Assembly: GCA_019135865.1 (NCBI GenBank)
Contig: JAGVVD010000011.1
Coordinates: 62,001-126,000 of the forward strand
Length of the DNA stretch: 64,000 bases
Source of the DNA: Elusimicrobiota bacterium
GTDB lineage: Bacteria; Elusimicrobiota; Elusimicrobia; Elusimicrobiales; UBA9959
Reading direction: 5' to 3'
Part shown: in pieces, positions 25,062-35,435 of the stretch
Layout: the number at the start of each line of letters is the position of its first letter
Numbering within the stretch: the first letter of the stretch is position 1
Translations under genes and position numbers: made by a program
The notes under the pieces: generated by a model
The model's input: the letters and a program-made list of their open reading frames with translations, nothing else
What the model was told of the DNA's origin: nothing
Databases searched by the model: none

Positions 25062-26161
25062 CAGACCCTGCGCAGGGTGATGACGGGCAGTTCGGCCGGG
25101 GCCAGCAGGCGCATGGGCGGGCCCCAGGTGCCCGCGCCGGCGGTCACGTAGAAGAAAGAATCTCCCAGCCGGTACAGGCCGTAGAAGTAGCGGTAGGCCA
25201 GGCGCGTGAAGAAGTGGAAAGGGAAGATCTGGCCCCTGTGGGTATGGCCGGAGAGCACGAGGAAACGGCCCTGCTTCGCTATAGCGTCGTAAAGCAGCGG
25301 CTGGTGGCTGAGCACCAGCGCGAAAGGCTCGTCCCTGAGCGGCGCCAGCGTCCGCGCCACGTCCTCCGGCCCGAGGCCGGCCGTCCTGATATCGTCCAGC
25401 CCGGCTATTTTGAGGCCGCCGGTCTCCGCCACGGCGTTGCGCAGCATCTTTATTCCCATGTGCTCGTAGCAGCCCAGGGACCTGTCCAGGCCGTAGTAAT
25501 ACTCATGATTGCCGAGTATGCCGAACACGCCCAGCCGAGGCTTCAGGCCGGCCACGGCCCGCTCCAGTTCCGCTTCGCAGGTCAGGCCCGGGTCCACCAG
25601 GTCGCCGGTGAAGACCACCAGGTCCGGTTCCTCCGGGGCGAGGCGCTCCAGGGCGTCCCTGAACTTCACCACCTGGTAGCCCGAGTCTATGTGCATGTCC
25701 GAGATCTGGGCTATCTTGAGGCCGTCGAGCCCCTCCGGCAGGCCGGGTATGTCCAGGCGCAGGCGCTTTATTCCCGGCGTCGCGAAACCGTTATACAGGG
25801 AGAGGGCCGTAAGAGCGGCCAGCAGGGCGCAGGCGGCCCGGGGCGCCCAGGCCGGCAGCGGGCGCGCGGCGGCGGTCAGCGCCAGGCGGAGGCCGTCGTA
25901 GACCAGGAAGCCCATGCCCCAGAAGAAGATCGCCCCCATCCAGATGAAAGCCGCGGTATAGAGATGCTCCAGCGGGGCGTTGACCACGCGGCGGACGAAC
26001 ATCGAGGCCGGGGAGAAGAACGCCAGGCAGAGGAACGCCAGGCGCAGCGCGCCGGCCTTGGAGGGGGCGAAAGCGCGCGCCAGCCAGCCGGCCGCGTAGA
26101 AATGCAGCCAGACATAGAAGGCCATCATGAGGGCGAAGACGATGAAGAAAGAGGGTTTCAT
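25061..26161 (-). CDS. Membrane-anchored metallophosphoesterase (YkuE/YaeI-like)
   Basis: The 366-residue protein has about four N-terminal membrane helices (residues 1-120) and then a calcineurin-type phosphoesterase domain. All metal-binding blocks are present: ISDMHIDSG, VFTGDLVDPG, GNHEYYYG, LSHQP and SGHTHRGQ. Relatives hydrolyse phosphodiesters in lipids or nucleotides; the substrate here is not predictable. I chose the ATG at 26161, where the membrane segment begins; the frame opens further upstream but crosses the promoter TATAAT (complement of 26171-26176), only 9 nt before the start. It is divergent from the MarC gene. Confidence 0.85.
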   Translation of the reverse strand: MKPSFFIVFALMMAFYVWLHFYAAGWLARAFAPSKAGALRLAFLCLAFFSPASMFVRRVVNAPLEHLYTAAFIWMGAIFFWGMGFLVYDGLRLALTAAARPLPAWAPRAACALLAALTALSLYNGFATPGIKRLRLDIPGLPEGLDGLKIAQISDMHIDSGYQVVKFRDALERLAPEEPDLVVFTGDLVDPGLTCEAELERAVAGLKPRLGVFGILGNHEYYYGLDRSLGCYEHMGIKMLRNAVAETGGLKIAGLDDIRTAGLGPEDVARTLAPLRDEPFALVLSHQPLLYDAIAKQGRFLVLSGHTHRGQIFPFHFFTRLAYRYFYGLYRLGDSFFYVTAGAGTWGPPMRLLAPAELPVITLRRV

Positions 26162-26170
26162 GGCCGGGAT

Positions 26171-26230
26171 ATTATAGTAAGTTAGAGCCGCGCCCGTCGT
26201 CGGACGGGCGGGCGGGTAAAATTGTATACT
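26171..26230. promoter_or_regulatory. Divergent promoter region with two start-proximal -10 boxes
   Basis: TATAAT on the minus strand (complement of 26171-26176) lies 9 nt before the ATG at 26161. TATACT on the plus strand (26225-26230) lies 9 nt before the ATG at 26240. Neither gene shows a Shine-Dalgarno, so both mRNAs are probably leaderless or nearly so. Confidence 0.5.
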
Positions 26231-26239
26231 TTCGGGGCG

Positions 26240-26869
26240 ATGGACCTGCTGCATTACTCCCTGATGAGCGCCGCTTCGCTCTTCGCCATCATAAACCCGC
26301 TGGCGGCGATCCCGACCTTCTTCGCGATGACCTCCGACAATACGGAGGCCGAGCGGCTGCGCATGGCCCGTACGGCCTGCGTGACCGCCGCGGGCGTGCT
26401 CGTTCTCTTCGCCGTCACCGGCATGGCCGTTTTCTCGGTGTTCGGTATAACGCTTGCGGCCTTCCAGATCGCGGGCGGCCTGCTGCTGCTGCTGGTCTCG
26501 CTGGATAATCTTCGCGCGAAGCGTTCGGGCGTTCAGGAAACGGAGGAGGAGAAGGCCGCGGGTACGGCCAAGGCCGACGTCTCCATCACGCCGCTGGCCA
26601 TCCCGATGCTTTCGGGGCCCGGCGCCATAACGACCGCCATACTGCTTTCCTCTAAGGCGAAGAGCCTGGTGTACGACGGCGTGCTGATACTGCTTTTCGG
26701 CCTGGTCTGCCTGGCCTGTTACGGGATCTTCAGGTTCTCGATACTCAAGGCTGCAAAGGTCAACCCGATACTGATGAACATCACGACCCGCGTAATGGGC
26801 CTCATCCTGGCGGCCACGGCCTTCCAGTTCATCATCGACGGTATAAAGAAAGCTTTTTTCCCGGCCTGA
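26240..26869 (+). CDS. MarC family integral membrane protein (UPF0056)
   Basis: The 209-residue protein has about six membrane helices and the family patterns FAIINPLAAIPTFFAMT (about residues 16-32) and ITPLAIPMLSGPGAITTAIL (about 115-134), which are hallmarks of MarC/UPF0056. The cellular function is not well defined; the old link to antibiotic resistance was withdrawn. I chose the ATG at 26240. The open frame starts at a TTG in the -10 region. It converges on rtcB with a gap of 9 nt and no visible terminator. Confidence 0.9.
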   Translation: MDLLHYSLMSAASLFAIINPLAAIPTFFAMTSDNTEAERLRMARTACVTAAGVLVLFAVTGMAVFSVFGITLAAFQIAGGLLLLLVSLDNLRAKRSGVQETEEEKAAGTAKADVSITPLAIPMLSGPGAITTAILLSSKAKSLVYDGVLILLFGLVCLACYGIFRFSILKAAKVNPILMNITTRVMGLILAATAFQFIIDGIKKAFFPA

Positions 26870-26878
26870 CGGACGGGG

Positions 26879-28321
26879 CTAACCCTTGACCACGCAGAGC
26901 GGTCTGAGCCTGGCGACTATCTTCGCCAGGCCGGCCCCCGCCACCACCCTCACCACCTGTCCGGCGTCCTTATAGGCTTCGGGCATCTCCTCGCCCAGCG
27001 TGCCGCGCGCCGCGGCCATGACGGAGACGCCGTTCCCGGCCAGCTCGCGGACGATGTCGCGCCCGTGCGCCCGGCGCGACGCCTCGCCGCGCGACAGCAG
27101 CCGCCCGGCGCCGTGGCAGACCGAGCCGAAGGTCTCGCCCAGCGCGCCCGTTCCGGCCAGTACGTAGGAGGCCCTGCCCATGTCGCCCGGTATAAGTACC
27201 GGCTGGCCGGCGGAGCGGTACTCCGCCGGCACTTCGGGATGTCCGGGCGGGAAGGCCCGCGTCGCCCCTTTGCGGTGCACCATCACCTTCCCGGCGCGCC
27301 CGCCGGGGGCGGCGTGCTCCTCGATCTTGGCGATATTATGCGCCACGTCGTAGACCAGGCGCAGGCCCAGTTCCCGGGGCGAAAGTTCCAGCGCGGCGGC
27401 CAGGGCTTTTCCGGCCGCCCAGCCCAGGGCCTGGCGGTTGGCCCAGGCGTAATTGGCGGCCGCGCGCATGGCGGCCAGGTAGCGTTCCGCTTCGGGACTG
27501 GAGCAGGGGGCGCAGGCCAGCTCGCGGTCCGGCAGGGCTATGCCGTACCGCCGGGCGGCGGCCAGCATCTCGTCGAGGGAATCCGCGCAGACCTGGTGTC
27601 CCAGCCCGCGCGAGCCGGAATGCAGCATGACGGCCGCCAGGCCTTTCTCGAGGCCGAAGGCGGCGGCCGCGGCGGGATCGAATATCTCCGCGACCTCCTG
27701 TATCTCCACGAAATGATTGCCCGAGCCCAGCGTGCCCAGCTGGCCGCGCCCGCGCTCGAGCGCGCGGCGGCCGAGCGCCCCGTACTCGGCGCCGTCCAGC
27801 CGTCCGCCGGACTCGCAGCGCTCCAGGTCCCCCGCTTCGCCCAGGCCGCGCTCCACGGCCCAGCGGGCGCCTTTCTCCGCGACGGCCTTCTCGTCGCTCT
27901 TCGAGAGCCTTATACTGCCCTCCGAGCCCACGCCGGCCGGCACGGCGGCGAAGAGGGCGGCGGCTACGGCGTCCCGGCCGCGGAGTATCCGCCCGGCCGG
28001 CACCGCCGTCGCCAGCAGCCGCACGCCGCAGTTTATGTCGTAGCCCACCCCTCCGGGCGAGACCACTCCGTCGGAAAGACCGAAGGCCGCCACGCCGCCT
28101 ATCGGGAAGCCGTAGCCGGCGTGGCCGTCGGGCATGACCAGCGCGGCCCGCCTTATTCCCGGCAGCGAGGCCGCGTTCGCCGCCTGCAGCAGCGTCCTGT
28201 CGTCGAGGGTCCGCTCTATCTCCGCGTCGGCGTAGACGACCGCCGGGACGGACATGCCGGGGCGGGAGCCGGCGGGCAGCTCCAGTCTCCAGGGGTCCAG
28301 CCTCCTCAGTTTCTCTTTCAT
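26879..28321 (-). CDS. rtcB: RNA-splicing ligase RtcB
   Basis: RtcB joins 2',3'-cyclic phosphate and 5'-OH RNA ends with GTP and Mn2+, in RNA repair. The 480-residue length is typical. Conserved blocks are MPDGHAGYGFPIGG, GGVGYDINCGVR (metal-binding Cys), LGTLGSGNHFVEI, HSGSRGLGHQ, and CHGAGRLLSR with the guanylylated His. VCHGAGR is preceded by PGDMGRASYVL, where GSMG.SYVL is more common. No RtcA or archease gene is nearby. It starts at ATG 28321. Confidence 0.95.
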   Translation of the reverse strand: MKEKLRRLDPWRLELPAGSRPGMSVPAVVYADAEIERTLDDRTLLQAANAASLPGIRRAALVMPDGHAGYGFPIGGVAAFGLSDGVVSPGGVGYDINCGVRLLATAVPAGRILRGRDAVAAALFAAVPAGVGSEGSIRLSKSDEKAVAEKGARWAVERGLGEAGDLERCESGGRLDGAEYGALGRRALERGRGQLGTLGSGNHFVEIQEVAEIFDPAAAAAFGLEKGLAAVMLHSGSRGLGHQVCADSLDEMLAAARRYGIALPDRELACAPCSSPEAERYLAAMRAAANYAWANRQALGWAAGKALAAALELSPRELGLRLVYDVAHNIAKIEEHAAPGGRAGKVMVHRKGATRAFPPGHPEVPAEYRSAGQPVLIPGDMGRASYVLAGTGALGETFGSVCHGAGRLLSRGEASRRAHGRDIVRELAGNGVSVMAAARGTLGEEMPEAYKDAGQVVRVVAGAGLAKIVARLRPLCVVKG

Positions 28322-28391
28322 GGGTCGGATATCGTCGGCGTTCCCGGCCGGCCTCCTCCGGAAGGCCCGTCCGTCCGGAAGGCGCGGGGGC

Positions 28392-28991
28392 TCAGGTCGA
28401 GAGGGAGGCCAGGTCGTCCAGGGCCCCGCCTATTCTGCCGGGCTCCAGCTCGGCCTCCAGGTCCGGCGCCGGCATGTCGGCCGAGGCCCTGCCTTTTTTC
28501 GACACTATCGACATGTAGCCGCGCTCAAGCAGGCGCCGCGCGGAGTCCCGGCGGCGGTGATCGGAGAAGAAGGCCGCGAAGGGACCGGGTTCGGGGGAGT
28601 AGGAGGAGAACTTCTCGTCGAAACCCGCGTCGCCGGTAGGCACGGGTTTCAGGAAAAAATTCCTGACGCCGGCCAGGGTGTCCGGGCGCTGGATGCTGAA
28701 GTCGACCGGGAGGAGGCTCTCCATGGAGAGGCGTATCACGGGCGGGGCGTTCTTGCCGCCGGAGACGACGGCGACGCTGAACTTCCTTCCTCCCTTGACC
28801 CCTTCGACCCTCGGGCCGAGGAAACCGGAGACCGCCTGGCCGCCCAGGAAGGGGGCGATCTCCCGCAGCCTGTTGAGCCGTTTGCGCATGGCGACCTTGC
28901 CCAGCAGGTAGGCTATGCCGATGACGGCCGCGTAGGCCAGCACCCAGAAATACTTCATCAGCGCCGCCAGGTCCATGTTCTCCGGATTCAT
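28392..28991 (-). CDS. Membrane-anchored hypothetical protein
   Basis: The 199-residue protein has one membrane helix (about residues 10-30, FWVLAYAAVIGIAYLLG), a basic stretch, and then a soluble alpha-beta domain of about 165 residues with no motif I recognise. I chose the ATG at 28991 because GGAGGAG lies just upstream on the minus strand; the open frame extends 14 codons further without a ribosome-binding site. The start abuts the end of the TPR-like gene (28988), so the two are probably co-transcribed. Confidence 0.65.
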   Translation of the reverse strand: MNPENMDLAALMKYFWVLAYAAVIGIAYLLGKVAMRKRLNRLREIAPFLGGQAVSGFLGPRVEGVKGGRKFSVAVVSGGKNAPPVIRLSMESLLPVDFSIQRPDTLAGVRNFFLKPVPTGDAGFDEKFSSYSPEPGPFAAFFSDHRRRDSARRLLERGYMSIVSKKGRASADMPAPDLEAELEPGRIGGALDDLASLST

Positions 28992-30133
28992 CGCTCTCCT
29001 CCCGACGCCAGGGCCAGGAAATGACCCTCGCACCTTCTGCAGCCCCGCGCTCTTTCCAGCAGTCCGAGCGCCCAGGCCCGGTCCCCCGCCTTTTTCCGGC
29101 CCGGGAGGAGCAGGGCCGCCCGACTAAAGAAGAACTCCTGACGCGCGGGGCTGGCGAGTCCCGATATAAGCAGCGCCCATGGACTGTTCAGGACCCGGTC
29201 CGCCTCCTCCGCCGCCTCCCGAAGCCGACCCTGCAGCAGCAGCGTCTCCGCCAGCCAGGTCCGCGCTTCCAGGTCGGCCCCGTTGACGGCCAGCGCCTTC
29301 CGCAGTTCGGCTGCAGCGGCCTTGCGTCGTCCCAGTTTCGCCAGCGCGGCGCCCCTCCAGCAATGGCTCATGGGGCTGCGGCCGCCCGCGCCGGGGCGCA
29401 GCGCCCGGAGCGCCTCCTCATACCTGCCCGCGAAAAGCAGCAGCTGGCCGCGCCAGGCCTCGAAGGAAGGAGAGCGGAGCGCGCGGGATTTCCGGGCCAG
29501 GAAGGCGAAGGCCCTTCCGCTTTTGCCGGAGCAGAGCAGCGCCTCCGCCGCCAGGCCGCAGGCGTTCTCGTCGCCGGGAAAGTTCTTCAGCGCCGGGGCC
29601 AGGGCGCGGGCCGCTTCGGCCGGTCTGCCGGAGGCGAGCAGCAGCCTGGCCGCGGCGGGATTCATAGCCGAGAGCCGGCCGGAGAAAACGGCGGGAGCGG
29701 CCGCTCTCCCGCGGGGCTCGAGCCTGGCGCGCAGCATGAAAAGATGCAGTTCCCTGAGACGGGCGGCCGCAGCCGGAAGGCGCGCCTTCCGGACCGAGGA
29801 CACCGCGCGCAGCCATTCCCGCAGCATGCCGGCGTCATAGAAACTCATCCAGGGGTCCCCGATCAGCTCGATAGCCTCGCGGGGGAGGCCTCGCGCGCGC
29901 GAAAGAAGTTCCGTGGAGAGCCGCAGGGCGTCCGGATAAAGGCCGGCGATCGCGAGCGCCGCCGCTTTCTGCGGGGAGGGGCCGGCCAGGGCCGCGTACC
30001 TGCGGAAAAGCCCGGCCGCTTCCCCGAACCTGGCGCCGTTCCTAAGGCGTTCCGCCAGGGCGTAAAGCCTGTCCAGCCGCCCGGGAGAGAATCGGACGCG
30101 GAACTTGTGGGAGATGAAGGAATCGAAGTTCAG
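28988..30133 (-). CDS. TPR-like protein; start codon unclear
   Basis: The protein-like sequence is alpha-helical with TPR-type units (RPAEAARALAPALKNFPGDE and GRYEEALRALRPG). The first ATG in frame is at 29848, giving 286 residues. However, 95 further upstream codons read as good protein (LNFDSFISHKFRVRFSPGRL onwards), back to a CTG at 30133. No ATG, GTG or TTG occurs in that stretch, and GGAGG (complement of 30149-30153) lies 15 nt before the CTG. So the gene either uses an unusual start or has a frameshift or sequencing error near the T6 run. It follows fumA with a short gap. Function unknown. Confidence 0.55.
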   Translation of the reverse strand: MNFDSFISHKFRVRFSPGRLDRLYALAERLRNGARFGEAAGLFRRYAALAGPSPQKAAALAIAGLYPDALRLSTELLSRARGLPREAIELIGDPWMSFYDAGMLREWLRAVSSVRKARLPAAAARLRELHLFMLRARLEPRGRAAAPAVFSGRLSAMNPAAARLLLASGRPAEAARALAPALKNFPGDENACGLAAEALLCSGKSGRAFAFLARKSRALRSPSFEAWRGQLLLFAGRYEEALRALRPGAGGRSPMSHCWRGAALAKLGRRKAAAAELRKALAVNGADLEARTWLAETLLLQGRLREAAEEADRVLNSPWALLISGLASPARQEFFFSRAALLLPGRKKAGDRAWALGLLERARGCRRCEGHFLALASGGER

Positions 30134-30184
30134 GTGACCCGTAAAAAACCTCCGGCCGGTCCGCCTCGCGGGCCCGCAGCCGCT

Positions 30185-31801
30185 TCAGCGCCCGCTGAAA
30201 AAGTCGTTTCCTTTGTCGTCGACCAGTATGAAGGCCGGGAAATCCTCGGCCTCTATCGCCCAGACGGCCTCCATGCCCAGTTCCGGGTAGTCGAGCGTCT
30301 CGACCTTCTTTATGTTGCGCTCGGCCAGCAGCGCGGCCGGGCCGCCCGGCGAGCCCAGGTAGAAGCCGCCGTATTTTTTGCAGGACTCGGTGACGGCCTT
30401 CGAACGGTTGCCCTTGGCTATCATGACCAGCGAGGCGCCGCGCGACTGCAGCGGGTCCGTATAGGAGTCCATGCGGCCGGCCGTGGTGGGGCCGAAGGAG
30501 CCCGCCGGCCTGCCGGCGGGCGTCTTGGCCGGGCCCGCGTAATAGACCGGGTGCTTCAGGAGGTAATCCGGCAGCGGCCTGCCCGCGTCGAGCAGTTCCT
30601 TGAACTTCGCGTGGGCTATGTCGCGCGCGACCACGATGCGGCCGTTGAGCGAGAGGCGGGTGCCGACGGGGTGCTTCGAAAGCTGCGCGCGTATCTCGTC
30701 CATCGGCCTGTTCAGGTCCACGGGAACGCAGGCGGAGCACGAAGAGAATTTCGCGCGGGCCTCCTCCGGGATAAGGCGGCCGGGATCGCGCTCCAGCTCC
30801 TCCAGCCAGACGCCCTCCTTGTCTATGCGGGCGAGGATGTTGCGGTCGGCCGAGCAGGAGACGCCCATGCCGACGGGGCAGGAGGCGCCGTGCCGCGGCA
30901 GCCGCACGACGCGTATGTCGTGCGCGAAATACTTGCCGCCGAACTGCGCCCCGAAGCCGATCTTCTCCGCGGCCTTGAGCAGCCTGGCCTCCAGGTCCCG
31001 GTCGCGGAAGCCCCGGCCGAGGCCGTCGCCGGACTCCGGCAGGCCGTCGAGGTAGCCGGTCGAGGCCAGCTTGACGGTCTTGAGGCACATCTCGGCGGAG
31101 GTGCCGCCGATGACGAAGGCGATATGGTAGGGCGGGCAGGCCGCGGTGCCCAGCGAGCGCATCTTCTCGACCAGGAATTTCTCCAGCGAGACCGGGTTGA
31201 GCAGGGCTTTGGTCTCCTGCCAGAGCATGGTCTTGTTGGCCGAGCCGCCGCCCTTGGCGATGAAGAGGAATTCGTAGGAATTGCCCGGGACCGCGTAGAT
31301 GTCCACCTGGGCCGGCAGATTGTCGCCGGTGTTCCTCTCGGCGTACATGTCCAGCGGCGCCGTCTGGGAATAGCGCAGGTTCTCGCCGGTATAGGCCTCC
31401 CAGATGCCCTGCGAGATGAAATGGGCGTCGTACACCCCGGTGCGGACGTTCTCGCCTTTCTTGGCCACCACGGTGGCGGTGCCGGTGTCCTGGCAGAAAG
31501 GCAGCTCGAAGCGGGCCGAGATGGCGGCGTTCTCGAGCAGGCAGTAAGCCATGAACTTGTCGTTCTCGGAAGCTTCGGGGTCGGAGAAGATCCTGGCCAC
31601 CTGCTCCTGGTGGTCGGGGCGCAGCAGGAAGGAGGCGTCGCGGAAAGCCTCGCGCGCCAGCAGGGCCAGCGTCTCCGGAGCGACCTCGACCGTCTCGTGG
31701 CCGGGCTCGCCGGAGACCTTGATCCCGTCCTTCGTGAGGAGGCGGTACTTTACGTCCGGTTTTTTCAGCTGGAATATCTCGCGGTAGACGAACTCGGGCA
31801 T
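30185..31801 (-). CDS. fumA: Fumarate hydratase, class I (iron-sulfur, FumA type)
   Basis: Class I fumarase interconverts fumarate and malate using an oxygen-sensitive 4Fe-4S cluster. At 538 residues it is the fused (alpha plus beta) form. Candidate cluster cysteines lie in [13 protein letters not shown] (about 103), [15 protein letters not shown] (about 222) and [12 protein letters not shown] (about 310). The beta part has the family motif [17 protein letters not shown] precedes the ATG at 31801. It is the fourth gene of the sdhC-A-B-fum unit, which gives a continuous succinate-fumarate-malate segment. Confidence 0.95.
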   Translation of the reverse strand: MPEFVYREIFQLKKPDVKYRLLTKDGIKVSGEPGHETVEVAPETLALLAREAFRDASFLLRPDHQEQVARIFSDPEASENDKFMAYCLLENAAISARFELPFCQDTGTATVVAKKGENVRTGVYDAHFISQGIWEAYTGENLRYSQTAPLDMYAERNTGDNLPAQVDIYAVPGNSYEFLFIAKGGGSANKTMLWQETKALLNPVSLEKFLVEKMRSLGTAACPPYHIAFVIGGTSAEMCLKTVKLASTGYLDGLPESGDGLGRGFRDRDLEARLLKAAEKIGFGAQFGGKYFAHDIRVVRLPRHGASCPVGMGVSCSADRNILARIDKEGVWLEELERDPGRLIPEEARAKFSSCSACVPVDLNRPMDEIRAQLSKHPVGTRLSLNGRIVVARDIAHAKFKELLDAGRPLPDYLLKHPVYYAGPAKTPAGRPAGSFGPTTAGRMDSYTDPLQSRGASLVMIAKGNRSKAVTESCKKYGGFYLGSPGGPAALLAERNIKKVETLDYPELGMEAVWAIEAEDFPAFILVDDKGNDFFSGR

Positions 31802-31867
31802 GGTCTTCTCCTGGGGGCGGGGAAAACGGCGGGAAGCCCCGCGCGCGGCGGAGCCTCCCGCGGGAGG

Positions 31868-32632
31868 TCAGCGCTTGGAGAGGAAGTTGGCCAGCAGGAA
31901 CTCCCGGTTCATGCGGGCGATATTGGCGACCTTCACTTCCTTGGGACAGACGGCCTCGCACTCGTACTCGTTGGTGCAGTTGCCGAAGCCCTCGGCGTCC
32001 ATCGCTTCCACCATGTCGAGCGCGCGCTTCGCCTTCTCGGGCCCGCCCTGCGGCAGCAGCGCCAGCTGCGAGATCTTGGCGCCGGTGAAGAGCATGGCCG
32101 CGCCGTTGGGGCAGGCGGCCACGCAGGCGCCGCAGCCTATGCAGGCGGCGGCGTCCATGGCCTCCTCGGCGTCGTCCTTGTCCACCGGGACGGAGTTGGC
32201 GTCGGGCGCCGCGCCGGTATCGACCGAGACGTAGCCGCCGGCGGCCATGATGCGGTCCAGCGAAGAGCGGTCCACGACGAGGTCCTTCAGGACCGGGAAG
32301 GATTTCACGCGCCAGGGTTCCACGGTGATGACATCGCCGTCCTTGAAGCGCCGCATGTGCAGCTGGCAGACGGTGGAATGTTCGTCGGGGCCGTGCACGT
32401 CGCCGTTCACCACCAGGCCGCAGCAGCCGCAGATGCCCTCGCGGCAGTCGCTGTCGAAGGCGATGGGGGTCTCGCCGCGCCTGACCAGGTCCTCGTTGAG
32501 CACGTCGAGCATCTCGAGGAAGGACATGTCCGGGTCCACGCCCTTCACCTCGTAGGACTCCATGCGGCCTTTCTCCCCCGGACCGGCCTGCCGCCATACC
32601 CGCACGGTCACTCCGAATTTCTTCTCGCTCAT
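31868..32632 (-). CDS. sdhB: Succinate dehydrogenase/fumarate reductase iron-sulfur subunit
   Basis: This is a 254-residue SdhB/FrdB. The 2Fe-2S motif CREGICGCCG (about residues 63-72) with a downstream Cys in TVCQLH, the first CxxCxxC block CIGCGACVAACP, and the second in CTNEYECEAVCP supply the three clusters. These carry electrons between flavoprotein and membrane cytochrome at the inner face of the membrane. The gene lies between sdhA and fumA on the minus strand. Direction of catalysis cannot be told from sequence. Confidence 0.95.
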   Translation of the reverse strand: MSEKKFGVTVRVWRQAGPGEKGRMESYEVKGVDPDMSFLEMLDVLNEDLVRRGETPIAFDSDCREGICGCCGLVVNGDVHGPDEHSTVCQLHMRRFKDGDVITVEPWRVKSFPVLKDLVVDRSSLDRIMAAGGYVSVDTGAAPDANSVPVDKDDAEEAMDAAACIGCGACVAACPNGAAMLFTGAKISQLALLPQGGPEKAKRALDMVEAMDAEGFGNCTNEYECEAVCPKEVKVANIARMNREFLLANFLSKR

Positions 32633-32644
32633 GATCGGTCTCCG

Positions 32645-34558
<1,914 letters not shown>

Positions 34559-34559
34559 G

Positions 34560-35249
34560 TTATCTGGCCTCCGTCGCGGCGACCTGGTAATGGTGCTCGA
34601 CTTTTTTCTGGTCGAGTTCGAGCAGGAAATAGACCGAGATCATGGCGAAGCCGGCCATGGTCAGCGCGACCAGCAGCCCGCCCAGCTTTATGAACGGCGT
34701 ATACTTGGGATGGTTCACCCCCAGCGTCTGGAAGGCGCTCTGCATGCCGTGGCTCAGGTGCAGCGCCAGCGCCAGCGAGCCGGCTATATAGACCCCGACG
34801 AAGACCGGGTCGCGGAAAGCGCCGGTCACCATGGCGTAGAACCCCATCGAGTGATCGGCGAAGCGGAAGTCCACCAGGTGGTAGACCAGGTAGGCCAGTA
34901 TGGCGGCGGCGGTGTAGAGCATGGTGGCCGAGCCGATGGTCCGGCCGCCCTGCCACCTGCGTTCCTCGTAGCCGGCCGGCGCGTTGCGCCAGTCCTCCCA
35001 GCGCACCCAGACGGCCGTGACGATGTGCAGCAGGAAGACCGCGGCCAGCCCCAGTTCGGCGTAGATTATGAACGGGTTGGAAAGCAGCAGGTCCACCCAG
35101 CCGTTATAGGCCTTCTCGCCGTAGAAGAGCAGGAGGTTCTCGGCCAGGTGCACCAGCATGAAGGCGCCCAGCGCCAGGCCGGTGACGGCCATGACGAACT
35201 TCCTGCCTATAGAGGTGAAGATCACGCGTTTGACGAATCCAATGTCCAT
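34560..35249 (-). CDS. sdhC: Succinate dehydrogenase cytochrome b subunit (type B)
   Basis: This 229-residue membrane anchor has five helices and His residues in the expected places for two haems b ([43 protein letters not shown]). It receives or donates menaquinol electrons. I chose the ATG at 35249 because GGAG lies 9 nt upstream. The frame remains open for more than 1,100 codons further back, antisense to the NHL-repeat gene, which is not credible coding. First gene of the sdh-fum unit, with a good promoter at 35290-35318. Confidence 0.93.
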   Translation of the reverse strand: MDIGFVKRVIFTSIGRKFVMAVTGLALGAFMLVHLAENLLLFYGEKAYNGWVDLLLSNPFIIYAELGLAAVFLLHIVTAVWVRWEDWRNAPAGYEERRWQGGRTIGSATMLYTAAAILAYLVYHLVDFRFADHSMGFYAMVTGAFRDPVFVGVYIAGSLALALHLSHGMQSAFQTLGVNHPKYTPFIKLGGLLVALTMAGFAMISVYFLLELDQKKVEHHYQVAATEAR

Positions 35250-35289
35250 TTTTTTCGGCTCCGTTCCCCGGCGTTCTATGGAATTCAAA

Positions 35290-35318
35290 ATAATATAAAT
35301 ATCCCGGCGGTTTGGCAA
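35290..35318 (-). promoter_or_regulatory. Promoter of sdhCAB-fumA
   Basis: On the minus strand TTGCCA (complement of 35313-35318), a 17-nt spacer and TATTAT (complement of 35290-35295) lie 41 nt upstream of sdhC. Confidence 0.6.
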
Positions 35319-35371
35319 GGCGGGCTCCGGGCGCTCCGCCGCCGCCGTTTTCGCGGCGCCCGTATGTGATA

Positions 35372-35377
35372 TATAAT
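35372..35377 (+). promoter_or_regulatory. -10 box of the NHL/transglutaminase gene
   Basis: A perfect TATAAT about 60 nt upstream of the ATG at 35436, divergent from the sdh promoter. No convincing -35. Confidence 0.4.
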
Positions 35378-35435
35378 ATGGGAGGGATCCCTGCAGACCT
35401 TTATGAACATACCGCTGTTTCCGCGGAGGAACACT

